From Limisphaerales bacterium (lineage in GTDB: Bacteria > Verrucomicrobiota > Verrucomicrobiia > Limisphaerales > AAA164-E04): a stretch of DNA of 64,000 bases. Position 1 is the stretch's first letter. Every line of letters starts with the position of its first letter. The stretch spans positions 1-64,000 of the forward strand of contig JAMASS010000008.1 of NCBI GenBank assembly GCA_024761205.1, given 5' to 3'. This document shows, piece by piece, positions 9,296 through 18,149 of this stretch. The notes beneath the pieces were generated by a model, which worked only from the letters and a program-made list of their open reading frames with translations, was not told the origin of the DNA and did no database searches. A program made the translations under genes and the position numbers.

Positions 9296-10270
9296 TTATT
9301 CCCGGAGGATGCTGGTTCGGCGGAATTCGTCGTCGGGGTAAACTCTACCTGCTTCTAAGGTGTTAAAAATATGCTCGAACACCTTGCCTGGTTGACCGGT
9401 TTGTCTCCCGGAGCGGAAGTAGAAATGGCCTTTTAAGTCGTCGTAGATGTTGTTCACGTCGTCGCAGTCGACCGCATAGACGTTCTTGGGTGTGGCTTGG
9501 ATATCCTCAGGACCGGTGTGGCCTAGTCGGCGAGAGGCGATCTTGTTCTTTAGATTGGCGGCCTTGCTGGCCCGAAGTGCTAGGTCATCGGATGCAAAGT
9601 AGACCACTACGTTGCGTGATGCGTGGCAGATGATGTGGCCGGAGTTGTCGGGTTCGAGGGATTTATTGACGATATCTGCGGCCACCAGGAAGGTGTTTCG
9701 GAAAATGAGAGGCAATCCATTGGCCAGGTCGTATTTATTCCACGCCACGAGTGTTTGTCGGAGGACTCGATTACCCATCGAATGCGCCAGAATATTGATC
9801 CGCTTAAGGCAGGGGTCTGACTGTGGATTGTACTTGTCAGAGTTTCTCCACGCGAGGAATTTGCTCAGGATACGAGCGAAAGCAAAGGCACTCTGATCGG
9901 CTGCTTTTTGGTCGTCCCAGTAATCTTTGATGATCCCAAGGTCGTTGTCGCACGGCCAGACGAGCGGCATGACTAGCACTTCCTGGGCCTTTTTCTGGTC
10001 GGCTAGGTCTTGGAACTCAGAGGCTGCTTTGAACACGGATTCCGGCAGGTTGGAGAACCCGTGGATATAAATAAGGATCTGCCGATAGTTAGCTTCTTTC
10101 AGTTGTTTCAGAAAATCGATACTGCCAATTTCTGTATATTTTTCCGCATCGTGCCGTTTGCAGAAGAACACCGAGTTTCCGGCTGAGTTGTCGTTTAGAT
10201 CGAAGTCGAATGAACGTCCGATCTTGGTTCGAATGCTTTGTTTTGAGGTGCGATTGGTGATGAATAACAT
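9296..10270 (-). CDS. Alpha/beta hydrolase (DUF900-type)
   Basis: 324 residues. The alpha/beta-hydrolase oxyanion strand is ILIYIHGFSN (about residues 65-74), and the nucleophile elbow is LAHSMGNRVLRQTL (Ser in HSMGN). A late acidic residue and a His near GHFYFRSGRQ could complete the triad, but I cannot fix them. The layout fits the DUF900 (PF05990) family of serine hydrolases with unknown substrates. No signal peptide is evident, so it is probably cytoplasmic. The gene stands alone between remnants. It lacks obvious regulatory sequence apart from the AT-rich leader at 10271-10390. Confidence 0.8.
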   Translation of the reverse strand: MLFITNRTSKQSIRTKIGRSFDFDLNDNSAGNSVFFCKRHDAEKYTEIGSIDFLKQLKEANYRQILIYIHGFSNLPESVFKAASEFQDLADQKKAQEVLVMPLVWPCDNDLGIIKDYWDDQKAADQSAFAFARILSKFLAWRNSDKYNPQSDPCLKRINILAHSMGNRVLRQTLVAWNKYDLANGLPLIFRNTFLVAADIVNKSLEPDNSGHIICHASRNVVVYFASDDLALRASKAANLKNKIASRRLGHTGPEDIQATPKNVYAVDCDDVNNIYDDLKGHFYFRSGRQTGQPGKVFEHIFNTLEAGRVYPDDEFRRTSILRE

Positions 10271-10593
10271 GGCGATAGATTTGTTTGATAGGACTCCGAT
10301 AGTTAAATGATTATGTTTTTAGTGGCGTGTTTTTGGCAATCTATACTTTGCGATTAATTATGGGAAAAACTCCGGAATTAAATATTTGGTAGACTGCCGA
10401 AAGCAAGCGGATCTTCGGGTAGGTGGCCTTTGCCGAAACTAAAGCTAAAATGTTTCCTCAAGACTTCGTCTGCCGACTTCCCGTTTTTGATTAAAAGCTA
10501 TCTGTACGATAGAGTTCAATTGCTCTGTCAGGAAGAGGCGGAGGGATTGAGCGTCGGTAAGGCCAAAGATTATTTGCTGCAATCGATGCCTGT
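10271..10593. other. Intergenic with a small plus-strand coding remnant
   Basis: The first 120 bases are AT-rich and likely hold the promoter of the divergent hydrolase. At about 10435-10597 on the plus strand one open frame reads SYLYDRVQLLCQEEAEGLSV followed by GKAKDYLLQSMPV and a TAG. It looks like the C-terminal end of a lost gene because no start or upstream domain is present. Product not recognised. Confidence 0.35.
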
Positions 10594-11090
10594 TTAGCCT
10601 CCCGCGGACCACACCACCACGTCGGTGCTAGTCGACGTGGTGGTAGCCGAGTTCGTTTGTTGCTTTAGATATTCGGTCGGGGTGTAACCGCAGAAGGCTT
10701 TGAGTTCATGAATGAAGTGGGCCTGATCGTAGTAGTTGCCCGTGACGGCGATGTCACACCAATCGGGTTCGGTGGCATTCGTGAGCGATTCAATGACCCG
10801 CCGAAAACGCCGCACTCGGTCAAACGTTTCGGTGTCAGGCCCACTGTGCGTGAGAAAAGTATATCCGCGCCGTCTGGCTTGAAGTAAACGTCCAAGGCGA
10901 CCTCAGATTGTGAGCGATCGGCGATGAAGTGATGGGAATGTGATTCATAGAGTAGGGTGGGCTGGAAACGCAGGAATTTATCCGATTCAACCGAATCGAA
11001 AATCCGGACGATGTCATGGTCAGGCTAACCACTAAGTCCAAGGTCTCTGTGGGCAGCATCATCTCTTGCGCTTGGATGCGTCTGTATCCC
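10594..11090 (-). pseudogene. AraC-family transcriptional regulator, frameshifted
   Basis: Read from high to low coordinates, the pieces are QEMMLPTETLDLVVSL, then in a second frame IVRIFDSVESDKFLRFQPTL and ALDVYFKPDGADILF, then in a third frame VRRFRRVIESL and YYDQAHFIHELKAFCGYTPT. The order matches AraC regulators whose N-terminal domain has an LPTGTxELV-like start and whose C-terminus has the second helix-turn-helix (YxDQAHFxxEFKxxxGxTP). At least two frameshifts separate them, so the regulator is dead. Its former target is unknown; the neighbouring O-methyltransferase is divergent. Confidence 0.82.
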
Positions 11091-11266
11091 GTGGCGTGCC
11101 ACAGGCAGTTGACGTATTGAAGATGGTCCCGATTAGCAGCGCCATCGTCGGTAGGCCATCAAGGGTTTATTGGCGGTGGTTTCTGGAACCGAGCGTATCA
11201 TTTCCGGCGGCCGAATTTTTTACTATTTACTGTATAGCTGGTATGGAGTGATTCTATGCTGACGTT

Positions 11267-12280
11267 ATGGACCAAGAAAATGCTTCGTTCCAAATATTCC
11301 AATTGATCTGGCCCGGCGCGCTGGCGGCACAAGCGATCTCGGCAGTGGCAAGGATTGGTGTTGCCGATGCGATTGGCCGGAGTCCGGAAAGTGTGTCCGA
11401 GCTCGCGAAAACGACCGGGACTAAGGTGGAGAGCTTGTACCGCTTGTTGCGAGCGCTTTCGAGCGTCGGCGTTTTTACAGAAACCGAATCCGGGCATTTT
11501 GCGCACACCCCCGCGAGTGAAAGTCTACGCCGAGACCATCCGCAGACGACCCATCATTGGGCAGTGTTTCTGGGCGCTCACTGGATTTGGAATTCCATGG
11601 GTGAACTAGAAAAGACCGTTGCCTCCGGTCAATCCGGTTTCAAGAGGCTCTTCGGCGAAGATATTGATTTGTTTATGGCGCAGAATCCCGACCAAGTGGA
11701 AGTCTACAACAACGCGATGAGCTCCGGCTCACGCATGATGATCCAGGCTTTGCTTGAAGTTTACGATTTTTCTCGGTTTGAATGCGTGGTCGATATCGGC
11801 GGCGGACAAGGGGAGTTATTGAAAGGTATCTTGGAGGCGCATTCAGGGCTTCGGGGTAAATTGTTTGATCAGCCGGCGGTGATTGCGAGTGCCAGTGTAT
11901 TGACTGAAGGAGACGTCGCCGACCGAAGCGAAGCGATCGGTGGCGACTTCTTCGAATCGGTGCCAACCGGTGGCGACGTGTACATTTTGAAAGGCGTCTT
12001 GCACGGATTTACTGATGATGACGCCGTGTCCATTTTGAAAAAGATCCGCTCAGCGATCCGAGCGAACGGCCGTCTGCTCATTATTGAGGCAACGCCGGAA
12101 ACGTCCAACGAAGTCAATCCACGGAAAGCGTTTATGGACCTGTTGATGTTGACACTTACAGCTGGCAAAGAACGATCTGAGGACGAGTTTCGATCGCTCC
12201 TTATCAGAGGAGGGTTCGAGTTCATTCAGTCGAGACCGACATCTGCTACCAACGCCGTTGTTGAAGCCAAGCCAATTTAG
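11267..12280 (+). CDS. SAM-dependent O-methyltransferase (Methyltransf_2 type)
   Basis: 337 residues, the usual length for hydroxyindole/plant-type small-molecule O-methyltransferases. The N-terminal winged-helix dimerisation domain (about 1-110) includes the typical SLYRLLRALSSVGVFTE. The SAM-binding motif is CVVDIGGGQGELL (about residues 166-178). The catalytic-base region is LKGVLHGFTDDDAV, with the conserved His after LKGVL. Such enzymes methylate hydroxyl groups of phenolic or polyketide-like metabolites. No biosynthetic cluster surrounds it, so the substrate is unknown. It faces away from the AraC pseudogene and is convergent with ftsY. Confidence 0.87.
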   Translation: MDQENASFQIFQLIWPGALAAQAISAVARIGVADAIGRSPESVSELAKTTGTKVESLYRLLRALSSVGVFTETESGHFAHTPASESLRRDHPQTTHHWAVFLGAHWIWNSMGELEKTVASGQSGFKRLFGEDIDLFMAQNPDQVEVYNNAMSSGSRMMIQALLEVYDFSRFECVVDIGGGQGELLKGILEAHSGLRGKLFDQPAVIASASVLTEGDVADRSEAIGGDFFESVPTGGDVYILKGVLHGFTDDDAVSILKKIRSAIRANGRLLIIEATPETSNEVNPRKAFMDLLMLTLTAGKERSEDEFRSLLIRGGFEFIQSRPTSATNAVVEAKPI

Positions 12281-12319
12281 CCTTGGGCGAGCGAAGCGAA
12301 GACGCTATTTGTCGAGTGG

Positions 12320-13231
12320 TTACTCGACGAATAGTGCTTTGGCGAATTCTTTGGCTTGGAAGGGCTGGAGATCGTCAGCCTGTTCCCCGACGCCGATGAA
12401 TTTCACGGGGATATCGAGTTCCTGCTGGATTGATACAATCATTCCGCCTCGGCTCGTGCCATCAAGTTTGGTGAGGATAAGACCAGTCAACGGGGCGGTT
12501 TTGTTGAACTCGCGGGCTTGGTTGAGTGCGTTCATGCCGGTTGTTGCATCAATCACCAGTAGAACCTCATGGGGCGCACCCGGGAGTTTTTTCGATGTCA
12601 CCCGATGAAGCTTCTCGAGTTCCTTCATGAGGTTGTGCTTGGTATGGAGTCGGCCCGCCGTGTCGATCAGTAGGTAATCGCAGTTTTTGGCGGCGGCGGC
12701 GGAGAGGGCGTCGTGGGCGACGGAGGCGGGATCGGCCCCATAGGCGCCCGCGGTGATTGGGATCTCGAGTCGTTCGCTCCAGAGCTTGAGTTGATCGATC
12801 GCCGCGGCCCGGAATGTGTCGCAAGCGGCCATCCAGGGTTTCGAACCACTTTCCTTCAGACGATTCGCTAGTTTGGCGCACGTGGTGGTTTTTCCGGTCC
12901 CGTTGACACCGACTAGGGAGATGATGGTGAGACCCTTGGGTTGCTTGGTGAGAGTTGCGCTCTTCTGCCCGAGAGCGGCTTCGACTTCTCGCGTTGCAAT
13001 GCCGAAGATGTTGACTCCGTCGCGTCCTTGAGTTTCATATGCGCTTTTGGTGGCGGCAAGAATGCGTTGGGTTATCGGAAGGCCTAGGTCGGCGCCGAGG
13101 AGCGCGGCTTCAAGGTCTTCCGAACCTTCCTTGGTTAGCTTGGGTGATAGGGTGACGATCCGCCTGATTTCTTGAGACAGGCTGGCTTGGGTTTTCTTAA
13201 GACCTTCCTTGAGTTTTTGAAAGAGGCTCAT
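12320..13231 (-). CDS. ftsY: Signal recognition particle receptor FtsY
   Basis: 303 residues from the second possible ATG (MSLFQKLKEGL), which fits FtsY starts; an ATG nine bases upstream is the alternative. The SRP-GTPase N and G domains are present: G1 GVNGTGKTTTCAKLANRL, DTFRAAAIDQL, G3 DTAGRL, and G4 TKLDGTSRGG. FtsY docks ribosome-SRP complexes at the membrane for cotranslational insertion. The long acidic A domain of Escherichia coli FtsY is absent, as in many bacteria. It follows nusB by about 60 bases in a likely nusB-ftsY unit. A perfect seven-base inverted repeat (GTCGAGT/ACTCGAC) overlaps its stop codon. Confidence 0.95.
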   Translation of the reverse strand: MSLFQKLKEGLKKTQASLSQEIRRIVTLSPKLTKEGSEDLEAALLGADLGLPITQRILAATKSAYETQGRDGVNIFGIATREVEAALGQKSATLTKQPKGLTIISLVGVNGTGKTTTCAKLANRLKESGSKPWMAACDTFRAAAIDQLKLWSERLEIPITAGAYGADPASVAHDALSAAAAKNCDYLLIDTAGRLHTKHNLMKELEKLHRVTSKKLPGAPHEVLLVIDATTGMNALNQAREFNKTAPLTGLILTKLDGTSRGGMIVSIQQELDIPVKFIGVGEQADDLQPFQAKEFAKALFVE

Positions 13232-13291
13232 CGAGTGCATGTTGATGGTTGGCTGGGTCTTGGGCGAGGTTGGTGAACGGATGCCGATTTG

Positions 13292-13792
13292 TCAGGCGCT
13301 TTTGGGCACCGGGGTTCGTGCGGGGCGCATGAGATCCTGTTTAACGCGATCAAGAATACCGTTCACAAAGCGTCCGCTATCTTCGGTGGAGAAGCGTTTG
13401 GAGATATCAACGGCCTCATTGATGCTCACTACAGGCGGAATATCATCGCGATGGTGCATTTCGTAGATGGCGAGCCGCAGGACGTTTCGGTCGACGACGG
13501 CCATGCGGTTGATATCCCAGTTTTTGGCGTGCTGCTTGATGGTCTGATCAATCTCTTTGAGATGCTCGATTACGCCCTTGATGAGCGGATCGCCGAAGAG
13601 ACGCACCGCGGATTTCTCAGCGGTCGCCCCCTCATCCGTTTGTTCATCCGGGGGCGCCGGTTTGTCTGCCTTTGCGTTCCGCTGCGAGCCCCAGAAGCGA
13701 TCAAGCGCCTCGTCCAGTTTCGACGTGGGATTCAGGTCGAATTGGAAAAGAAACTGGATCGCTTTTTCTCGAGCTTCCCGGCGCGGGCGCAT
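13292..13792 (-). CDS. nusB: Transcription antitermination factor NusB
   Basis: 166 residues, slightly long because of a linker rich in Asp, Pro and Glu near residues 35-55. It starts RPRREAREKAIQFLFQFDLN, the typical NusB first helix, and ends with INEAVDISKRFSTEDSGRFV and NGILDRV, the RNA-binding and C-terminal NusB signature. NusB with NusE (ribosomal protein S10) binds boxA RNA to promote rRNA antitermination. It sits between moeB and ftsY on the same strand; ribH, its common neighbour, is not here. Confidence 0.93.
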   Translation of the reverse strand: MRPRREAREKAIQFLFQFDLNPTSKLDEALDRFWGSQRNAKADKPAPPDEQTDEGATAEKSAVRLFGDPLIKGVIEHLKEIDQTIKQHAKNWDINRMAVVDRNVLRLAIYEMHHRDDIPPVVSINEAVDISKRFSTEDSGRFVNGILDRVKQDLMRPARTPVPKSA

Positions 13793-13901
13793 GCGTTGTT
13801 CCTGTGAACTCAGTTGAAGTTATGAATATTCGCGAGATTGTGCCCGAGTGAATCCTTTGGGCTCGATCGATTAGCGGTCTTTGTGGTCTTGAGCCTGAGA
13901 T

Positions 13902-15050
13902 TTAGTATTGGGGGATGTCAGGATCGATTTCCTCCGACCAGGCTGTAATGCCGCCTTTGACGCTCTTCACATACTTGAATCCTTGTTCGCGGAGGAAGTT
14001 CAAGGCTTTCATCGAACGGATACCGCTCTTGCAGTGGAGATAATAGGTTTGGTTGGGATCCAAATCCGTGAATTGCTGCGGCAGTTTGCTCAAGGGGTAA
14101 TTCGGTACGCCATTAACGCCCGCGATCTCGAGTTCGTCCGGTTCGCGGACATCAATCACTTTGATCCCTAAGGCCACGCCTTTCAAAGCCTTCTGCATGT
14201 CTTGGACCGTGACTTCATCTGGAGTGGTGTCCGAGGTCTCGGGCTCTTGAGGGATGCCGCAAAACTGTTGATAGTCGATCAACTCGGTTACCGTGGAATT
14301 CTCGCCGCAAACGGGGCACTTCGGATCGTGGCGGAGTTTTAACTCACGGAACTTCATGTCCAACGCGTTATAGAGAAGCAGTCGACCGATTAACGGACTC
14401 CCTTGCCCCAAAGCTAGCTTAATAATCTCGGTGGCTTGGATGCAGCCGATGATGCCCGGTAGGATTCCCAAGACGCCGCCCTCGGCGCAACTCGGTGTCA
14501 TTCCAGGCGGTGGCGGTTCTGGATAAAGGCAGCGATAGCAGGGGCCGCCCATCTCCGGTGCAAAGACGCTGGACTGTCCTTCAAACCGGAAAATCGAGCC
14601 GTAGACATTGGGCTTTCTAAGCAAGACGCAGGCGTCATTGGTCAGGTATCGTGTCGGGAAGTTGTCCGTGCCGTCGACCACGATGTCATACTTCGCGATG
14701 ATATCCATGGCATTCTCGCTGGTCAGAGCGATGTTGTGGAGCTTGATTTCAACATCCGGATTGATGCTATGGAGGGTATCGCGAGCCGATTCCCCTTTGG
14801 GCCGCCCCACGTCATCGGTGCCGTGGAGAATCTGTCGCTGGAGATTCGAGAAGTCGACCGTATCGAAGTCGACCAAGCCGAGTTTGCCGATTCCGGCGGC
14901 GGCCAGATACATAGCGATGGGCGAACCCAATCCGCCAGCCCCGATACACAGCACAGACGTCGACCGAATTTTCTTTTGGCCGTCCATTCCAACTTCGGGC
15001 AGAATGAGGTGTCTGGAATATCGTCGTATCTCGTCGTTCGTTAGTTCCAT
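13902..15050 (-). CDS. moeB: MoeB/MoeZ-type adenylyltransferase with rhodanese domain
   Basis: 382 residues in two domains. Residues 1 to about 250 are a ThiF/MoeB E1-like domain: nucleotide motif GAGGLGSP (about 37-44), ATP-contact DFDTVDFSNLQRQILH, zinc pairs CYRC and CPVC, and the catalytic-loop Cys in PSCAEGG. Residues about 275-382 are a rhodanese domain with active-site loop HCKSGIRS. Such fusions adenylate and then thiolate the C-terminal Gly-Gly of small sulfur carriers (MoaD or ThiS) for molybdopterin, thiamine or thio-modification pathways. The sulfur carrier partner is not in the window. It is upstream of nusB on the same strand with about 110 bases between. Confidence 0.9.
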   Translation of the reverse strand: MELTNDEIRRYSRHLILPEVGMDGQKKIRSTSVLCIGAGGLGSPIAMYLAAAGIGKLGLVDFDTVDFSNLQRQILHGTDDVGRPKGESARDTLHSINPDVEIKLHNIALTSENAMDIIAKYDIVVDGTDNFPTRYLTNDACVLLRKPNVYGSIFRFEGQSSVFAPEMGGPCYRCLYPEPPPPGMTPSCAEGGVLGILPGIIGCIQATEIIKLALGQGSPLIGRLLLYNALDMKFRELKLRHDPKCPVCGENSTVTELIDYQQFCGIPQEPETSDTTPDEVTVQDMQKALKGVALGIKVIDVREPDELEIAGVNGVPNYPLSKLPQQFTDLDPNQTYYLHCKSGIRSMKALNFLREQGFKYVKSVKGGITAWSEEIDPDIPQY

Positions 15051-15125
15051 GTCACAAAGCCAATTAGGCAGTTGATGCTAGTGCTGCCTTCAAGGAAATC
15101 AAGCTAGCAACGAAAGTTTTCCACT

Positions 15126-15941
15126 ATGGCAGTTAATCCCCAAGCGGCGGTGGCGCTTCTTCAGAATGCGATTCCTGAAATGCCCTCGCTCGGCATTGTT
15201 CTCGGGTCGGGATTTCAGACAATTTTAGAGGGGCTGGCCGTTGAATCTCGGTTCCCGTTTTCAGGGCTTCCCGGTTTTCACCTGCCTACCGTGCCTGGAC
15301 ACGAGCAAGCGGCGATACTGGTGGCTACGGTTGGCGGACGGCGGGTGGTTTTGATTTCCGGACGGATGCATTATTACGAGGGGCATTCGATGGCCACAGT
15401 GACGCTTCCGGTTCGGGTCCTGGCGCGGTGCGGCGTTCGAACGTTGGTGTTAACAAATGCCGCTGGCGGGATCCGAGAGGATTTTCGGGTGGGTGATCTT
15501 GTTTGTTTGACCGATCATCTCAATTTCATAGGGGTGAATCCTTTGCGGGATTCTAGCTCGTCCACCGAAGTTGGTTTCGTAGATTTGTGTGACCTTTACA
15601 GTGAACGTGTCAATCAGCGGTTGACACACTGTGGCCGGCGACACGGATTCCAGGTGCATCGGGGTGTCTATGTGGCTGTAGCCGGCCCGAGTTTCGAGAC
15701 TCCGGCCGAGATTCGAATGTTCGAGCGGCTAGGTGGCGATTTGATTGGGATGAGCACCGTGCCGGAGGCGGTCGCGTCGCGGCAGTGTGGGCTGGAGGTC
15801 GCAGCACTGGCGTTCATCACTAATCTTGCCGCTGGTAGAAGCCATCGTGAGATTCGGCACGAAGAGGTGCTGGAGGTGTTGAGTGACGCTGGGGACCGGC
15901 TCGCAAAATTGATCGCTGATTTTTGCCGAGAGGTTGAATGA
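15126..15941 (+). CDS. punA: Purine nucleoside phosphorylase
   Basis: 271 residues. Trimeric PNP signatures are clear: phosphate loop LGSGFQTILEGL, VPGHEQAAI, RMHYYEGHS, the purine-site TNAAGGI, VAGPSFETPAE and GMSTVPEA. It cleaves inosine and guanosine with phosphate to base and ribose-1-phosphate in purine salvage. It is divergent from moeB, with about 75 bases between their starts, so the two may share a promoter region. The deoC gene of nucleoside catabolism is a pseudogene elsewhere in this window, so deoxyribose-phosphate from this pathway may not be catabolised here unless another copy exists. Confidence 0.92.
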   Translation: MAVNPQAAVALLQNAIPEMPSLGIVLGSGFQTILEGLAVESRFPFSGLPGFHLPTVPGHEQAAILVATVGGRRVVLISGRMHYYEGHSMATVTLPVRVLARCGVRTLVLTNAAGGIREDFRVGDLVCLTDHLNFIGVNPLRDSSSSTEVGFVDLCDLYSERVNQRLTHCGRRHGFQVHRGVYVAVAGPSFETPAEIRMFERLGGDLIGMSTVPEAVASRQCGLEVAALAFITNLAAGRSHREIRHEEVLEVLSDAGDRLAKLIADFCREVE

Positions 15942-16129
15942 CGAAGGCCGAACTCCTCTCTCCTAACTCTGAACTTGGGACCTGAAACGACTCCCGATTT
16001 GCTTGTCAAGGTTGATTGTGTTTGTCCTCTCCTGGCAAAGTCAAAAAATGGGTGGTCGTGGCGTTGGTTTTGCCTCCCGGTGGGATACGATTGGCGGGAA
16101 ATCTTTGGGGGAAAGCGGGCCGATCAGGT

Positions 16130-16884
16130 ATGCAGATTGAAAGTTTAAAGTTGTTTTGCGGCTTAAGTGAAACGGAGAGTTTCATGGAGACGGCGCAGAT
16201 AAATTAAATCACCTAGTCTGAGGCGGGCCAGCAGGTGGGGGCGTTGGAGTCGCCCATTGATACGCTCTTTATTGAGCGGGGCAAGAAATGTTTTTCGTCT
16301 TACCCAGGAGGGGCGGCTGCTCTGTGACTATAGTAAACAGATCATTCAGACCTATGATTTGCTGAAACATCGGTTACAGGAGTTAAGGAGATCGTCTTTG
16401 GGACGATGCGTTTGTCGAGGATCTACAGTGTTAGATTGCACGAGCTGTCGCCCTATATAAAGTCCTTTTTCAAGCAACGGCCGGCGGTCAATGTCCGCGT
16501 TGAATATCGGCGGGCCAATCGGGTTTATGAGGATGTCTTGGGCAATGTTGTGGACCTGGGGCTGGTGGCCTATCTAGCCAAAGAATCATGGTTGGTCGTG
16601 GAGTTGGTTTGTAACGATCGGCTGCATTTTTAAGGAACATGGCGCCGAGGTGTCTGTAGGGATGGAGTTCGATAACATTGAAACGGTGAAGGGGCGGTAG
16701 AGATCGATGTGGGTGTGCCCATCGTTCTTCAAAGCACGGTGGCGCAGGAGGTGGCGCTGAAATTTTGGCGCAATTGGAGATTGCAGACGGTGCCTTTTGC
16801 CGTCCCTTGGCGGTAATCTGCAAAAAGAACAAAGTGTTATCGCCGGCGGTGAAACAATTTGTGAAGATCTTGAAATCGATTTGA
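16130..16884 (+). pseudogene. LysR-family regulator, multiply frameshifted
   Basis: The N-terminus MQIESLKLFCGLSETESF is a standard LysR helix-turn-helix start, ended by a stop after about 25 codons. Further pieces in other frames are RLTQEGRLLCDYSKQIIQTY, then AVNVRVEYRRANRVYEDVLG with NVVDLGLVAYLAK (the effector domain), then MEFDNIETVK, and finally AVICKKNKVLSPAVKQFVKI. This order matches the CysB-like LysR proteins common in Verrucomicrobia. At least four lesions, including internal deletions, are needed to explain the layout. The gene is non-functional. Its old target is unknown. Confidence 0.88.
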
Positions 16885-16984
16885 CGTGAGATTGCCGAGT
16901 TTGGCAAACCGGGAATGAGCGACCAAGGTCATGGGTTTAAGTCTCGGTGGAAGTTAGTTTTTTGTTCAGGGCTTAAGTTAATCA

Positions 16985-18082
16985 TTGATGAGTGACGATG
17001 GAATGCGGTTTGACCGATCTGAAATGAAGGTAGGTGTTGTTGGGGCATCCGGGTATTCCGGTGGAGAGTTGGTGAGGTTGCTGTTGCGGCACCCTCAGGT
17101 CGAGATCGGATGTGTGACTTCGCGCCAATATGCGGGGCAATCGCTTACTTCTGTCTTTCCTCGGTTTGCGCTCTATCCCGGTGCTGACGAGATTGTTTTT
17201 AGTCAGCCGGAAATCGATCATTTGGCCAACGCTGCTGAGCTGGTTTTCCTGGCCTTGCCTCACGGTGTCGCTTCAGAATTCGCCGTGCCTCTTTTGGAGA
17301 AGGGGACGCGAGTGGTCGATTTGAGCGCGGACTTTCGGTTGGATGATCCGGTGGTCTATAAAGAATTCTACGGGAAGGACCATCCGGCGCCGGACCTCTT
17401 GGACCAGGCGGTTTATGGGATGCCGGAGATCTACCGGGAGCAGATCCGCAATGCCCGGCTCGTAGCCAGTCCCGGTTGTTATCCGACCAGCATTATTTTG
17501 CCTTGCTTACCGTTGCTTCGTGAGGGGTTGATTCAGCCGTCGAGCATTATCGCCGATTCACTCAGCGGCCCGAGCGGTGCCGGACGCAAGGTCTCTCTCC
17601 CGTTCCTCTTTGTGGAATGCAACGAGAGCCTTCGACCCTATGGAGTGCCCAAACATCGCCATCTTTCAGAGATCGAACAAGAGCTTTCCAAAGTCGCGGG
17701 TCAATCGCTGCGGGTCCAATTTACACCGCATCTCGTGCCGATCAATCGAGGCATCTTGACCACGCTCTACCTGGCGCCCAAGGCGGCGTTCGCTTCGGAT
17801 ACGGCCATGGCAGAGTTGGAGACGAAGGTTTCGGCCGCCTTTGAAGCGTCTTATGCGGATGAACCTTTTGTCCGTCTTTTGGGGAATGCAGCGTTTCCTG
17901 ATACGAAGAACGTGGCGAATACCAATGTGCTGGAGATTGCCTGGCGCCTAGACGCCCGCACCGGGCGATTGATTGTGATGAGTGCGGAAGACAATCTTGG
18001 CAAGGGAGCCAGTAGTCAAGCCTTGCAAAACTTCAACATCATGGCTGAATATCCCGAAACAACAGGCCTGTTGTGGGGGTGA
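16985..18082 (+). CDS. argC: N-acetyl-gamma-glutamyl-phosphate reductase
   Basis: 365 residues from the first ATG; an internal ATG at 17027 (MKVGVVGASGY) would remove 14 residues and matches family starts better, but neither has a strong ribosome binding site. NADP-binding motif VGVVGASGYSGGELVRLL, catalytic Cys in SPGCYPTS, the GPSGAGRK loop and the His in PKHRHLSEIEQE are all present. It reduces N-acetylglutamyl phosphate to the semialdehyde in arginine synthesis. No other arg gene is nearby. A secreted-protein gene starts about 70 bases downstream on the same strand. Confidence 0.95.
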   Translation: MMSDDGMRFDRSEMKVGVVGASGYSGGELVRLLLRHPQVEIGCVTSRQYAGQSLTSVFPRFALYPGADEIVFSQPEIDHLANAAELVFLALPHGVASEFAVPLLEKGTRVVDLSADFRLDDPVVYKEFYGKDHPAPDLLDQAVYGMPEIYREQIRNARLVASPGCYPTSIILPCLPLLREGLIQPSSIIADSLSGPSGAGRKVSLPFLFVECNESLRPYGVPKHRHLSEIEQELSKVAGQSLRVQFTPHLVPINRGILTTLYLAPKAAFASDTAMAELETKVSAAFEASYADEPFVRLLGNAAFPDTKNVANTNVLEIAWRLDARTGRLIVMSAEDNLGKGASSQALQNFNIMAEYPETTGLLWG

Positions 18083-18149
18083 TCCGAAAGCCAGACGGAA
18101 GCAATTGGAAATGATTGGGAACGAGAGAAAGGTGCGAACCAATACTGAG

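Noticed and set aside
16130-16884. Explaining the LysR and other broken genes by sequencing errors
   Set aside because: Neighbouring housekeeping genes are fully open across 64 kb, and the broken genes have multiple lesions each including internal deletions.
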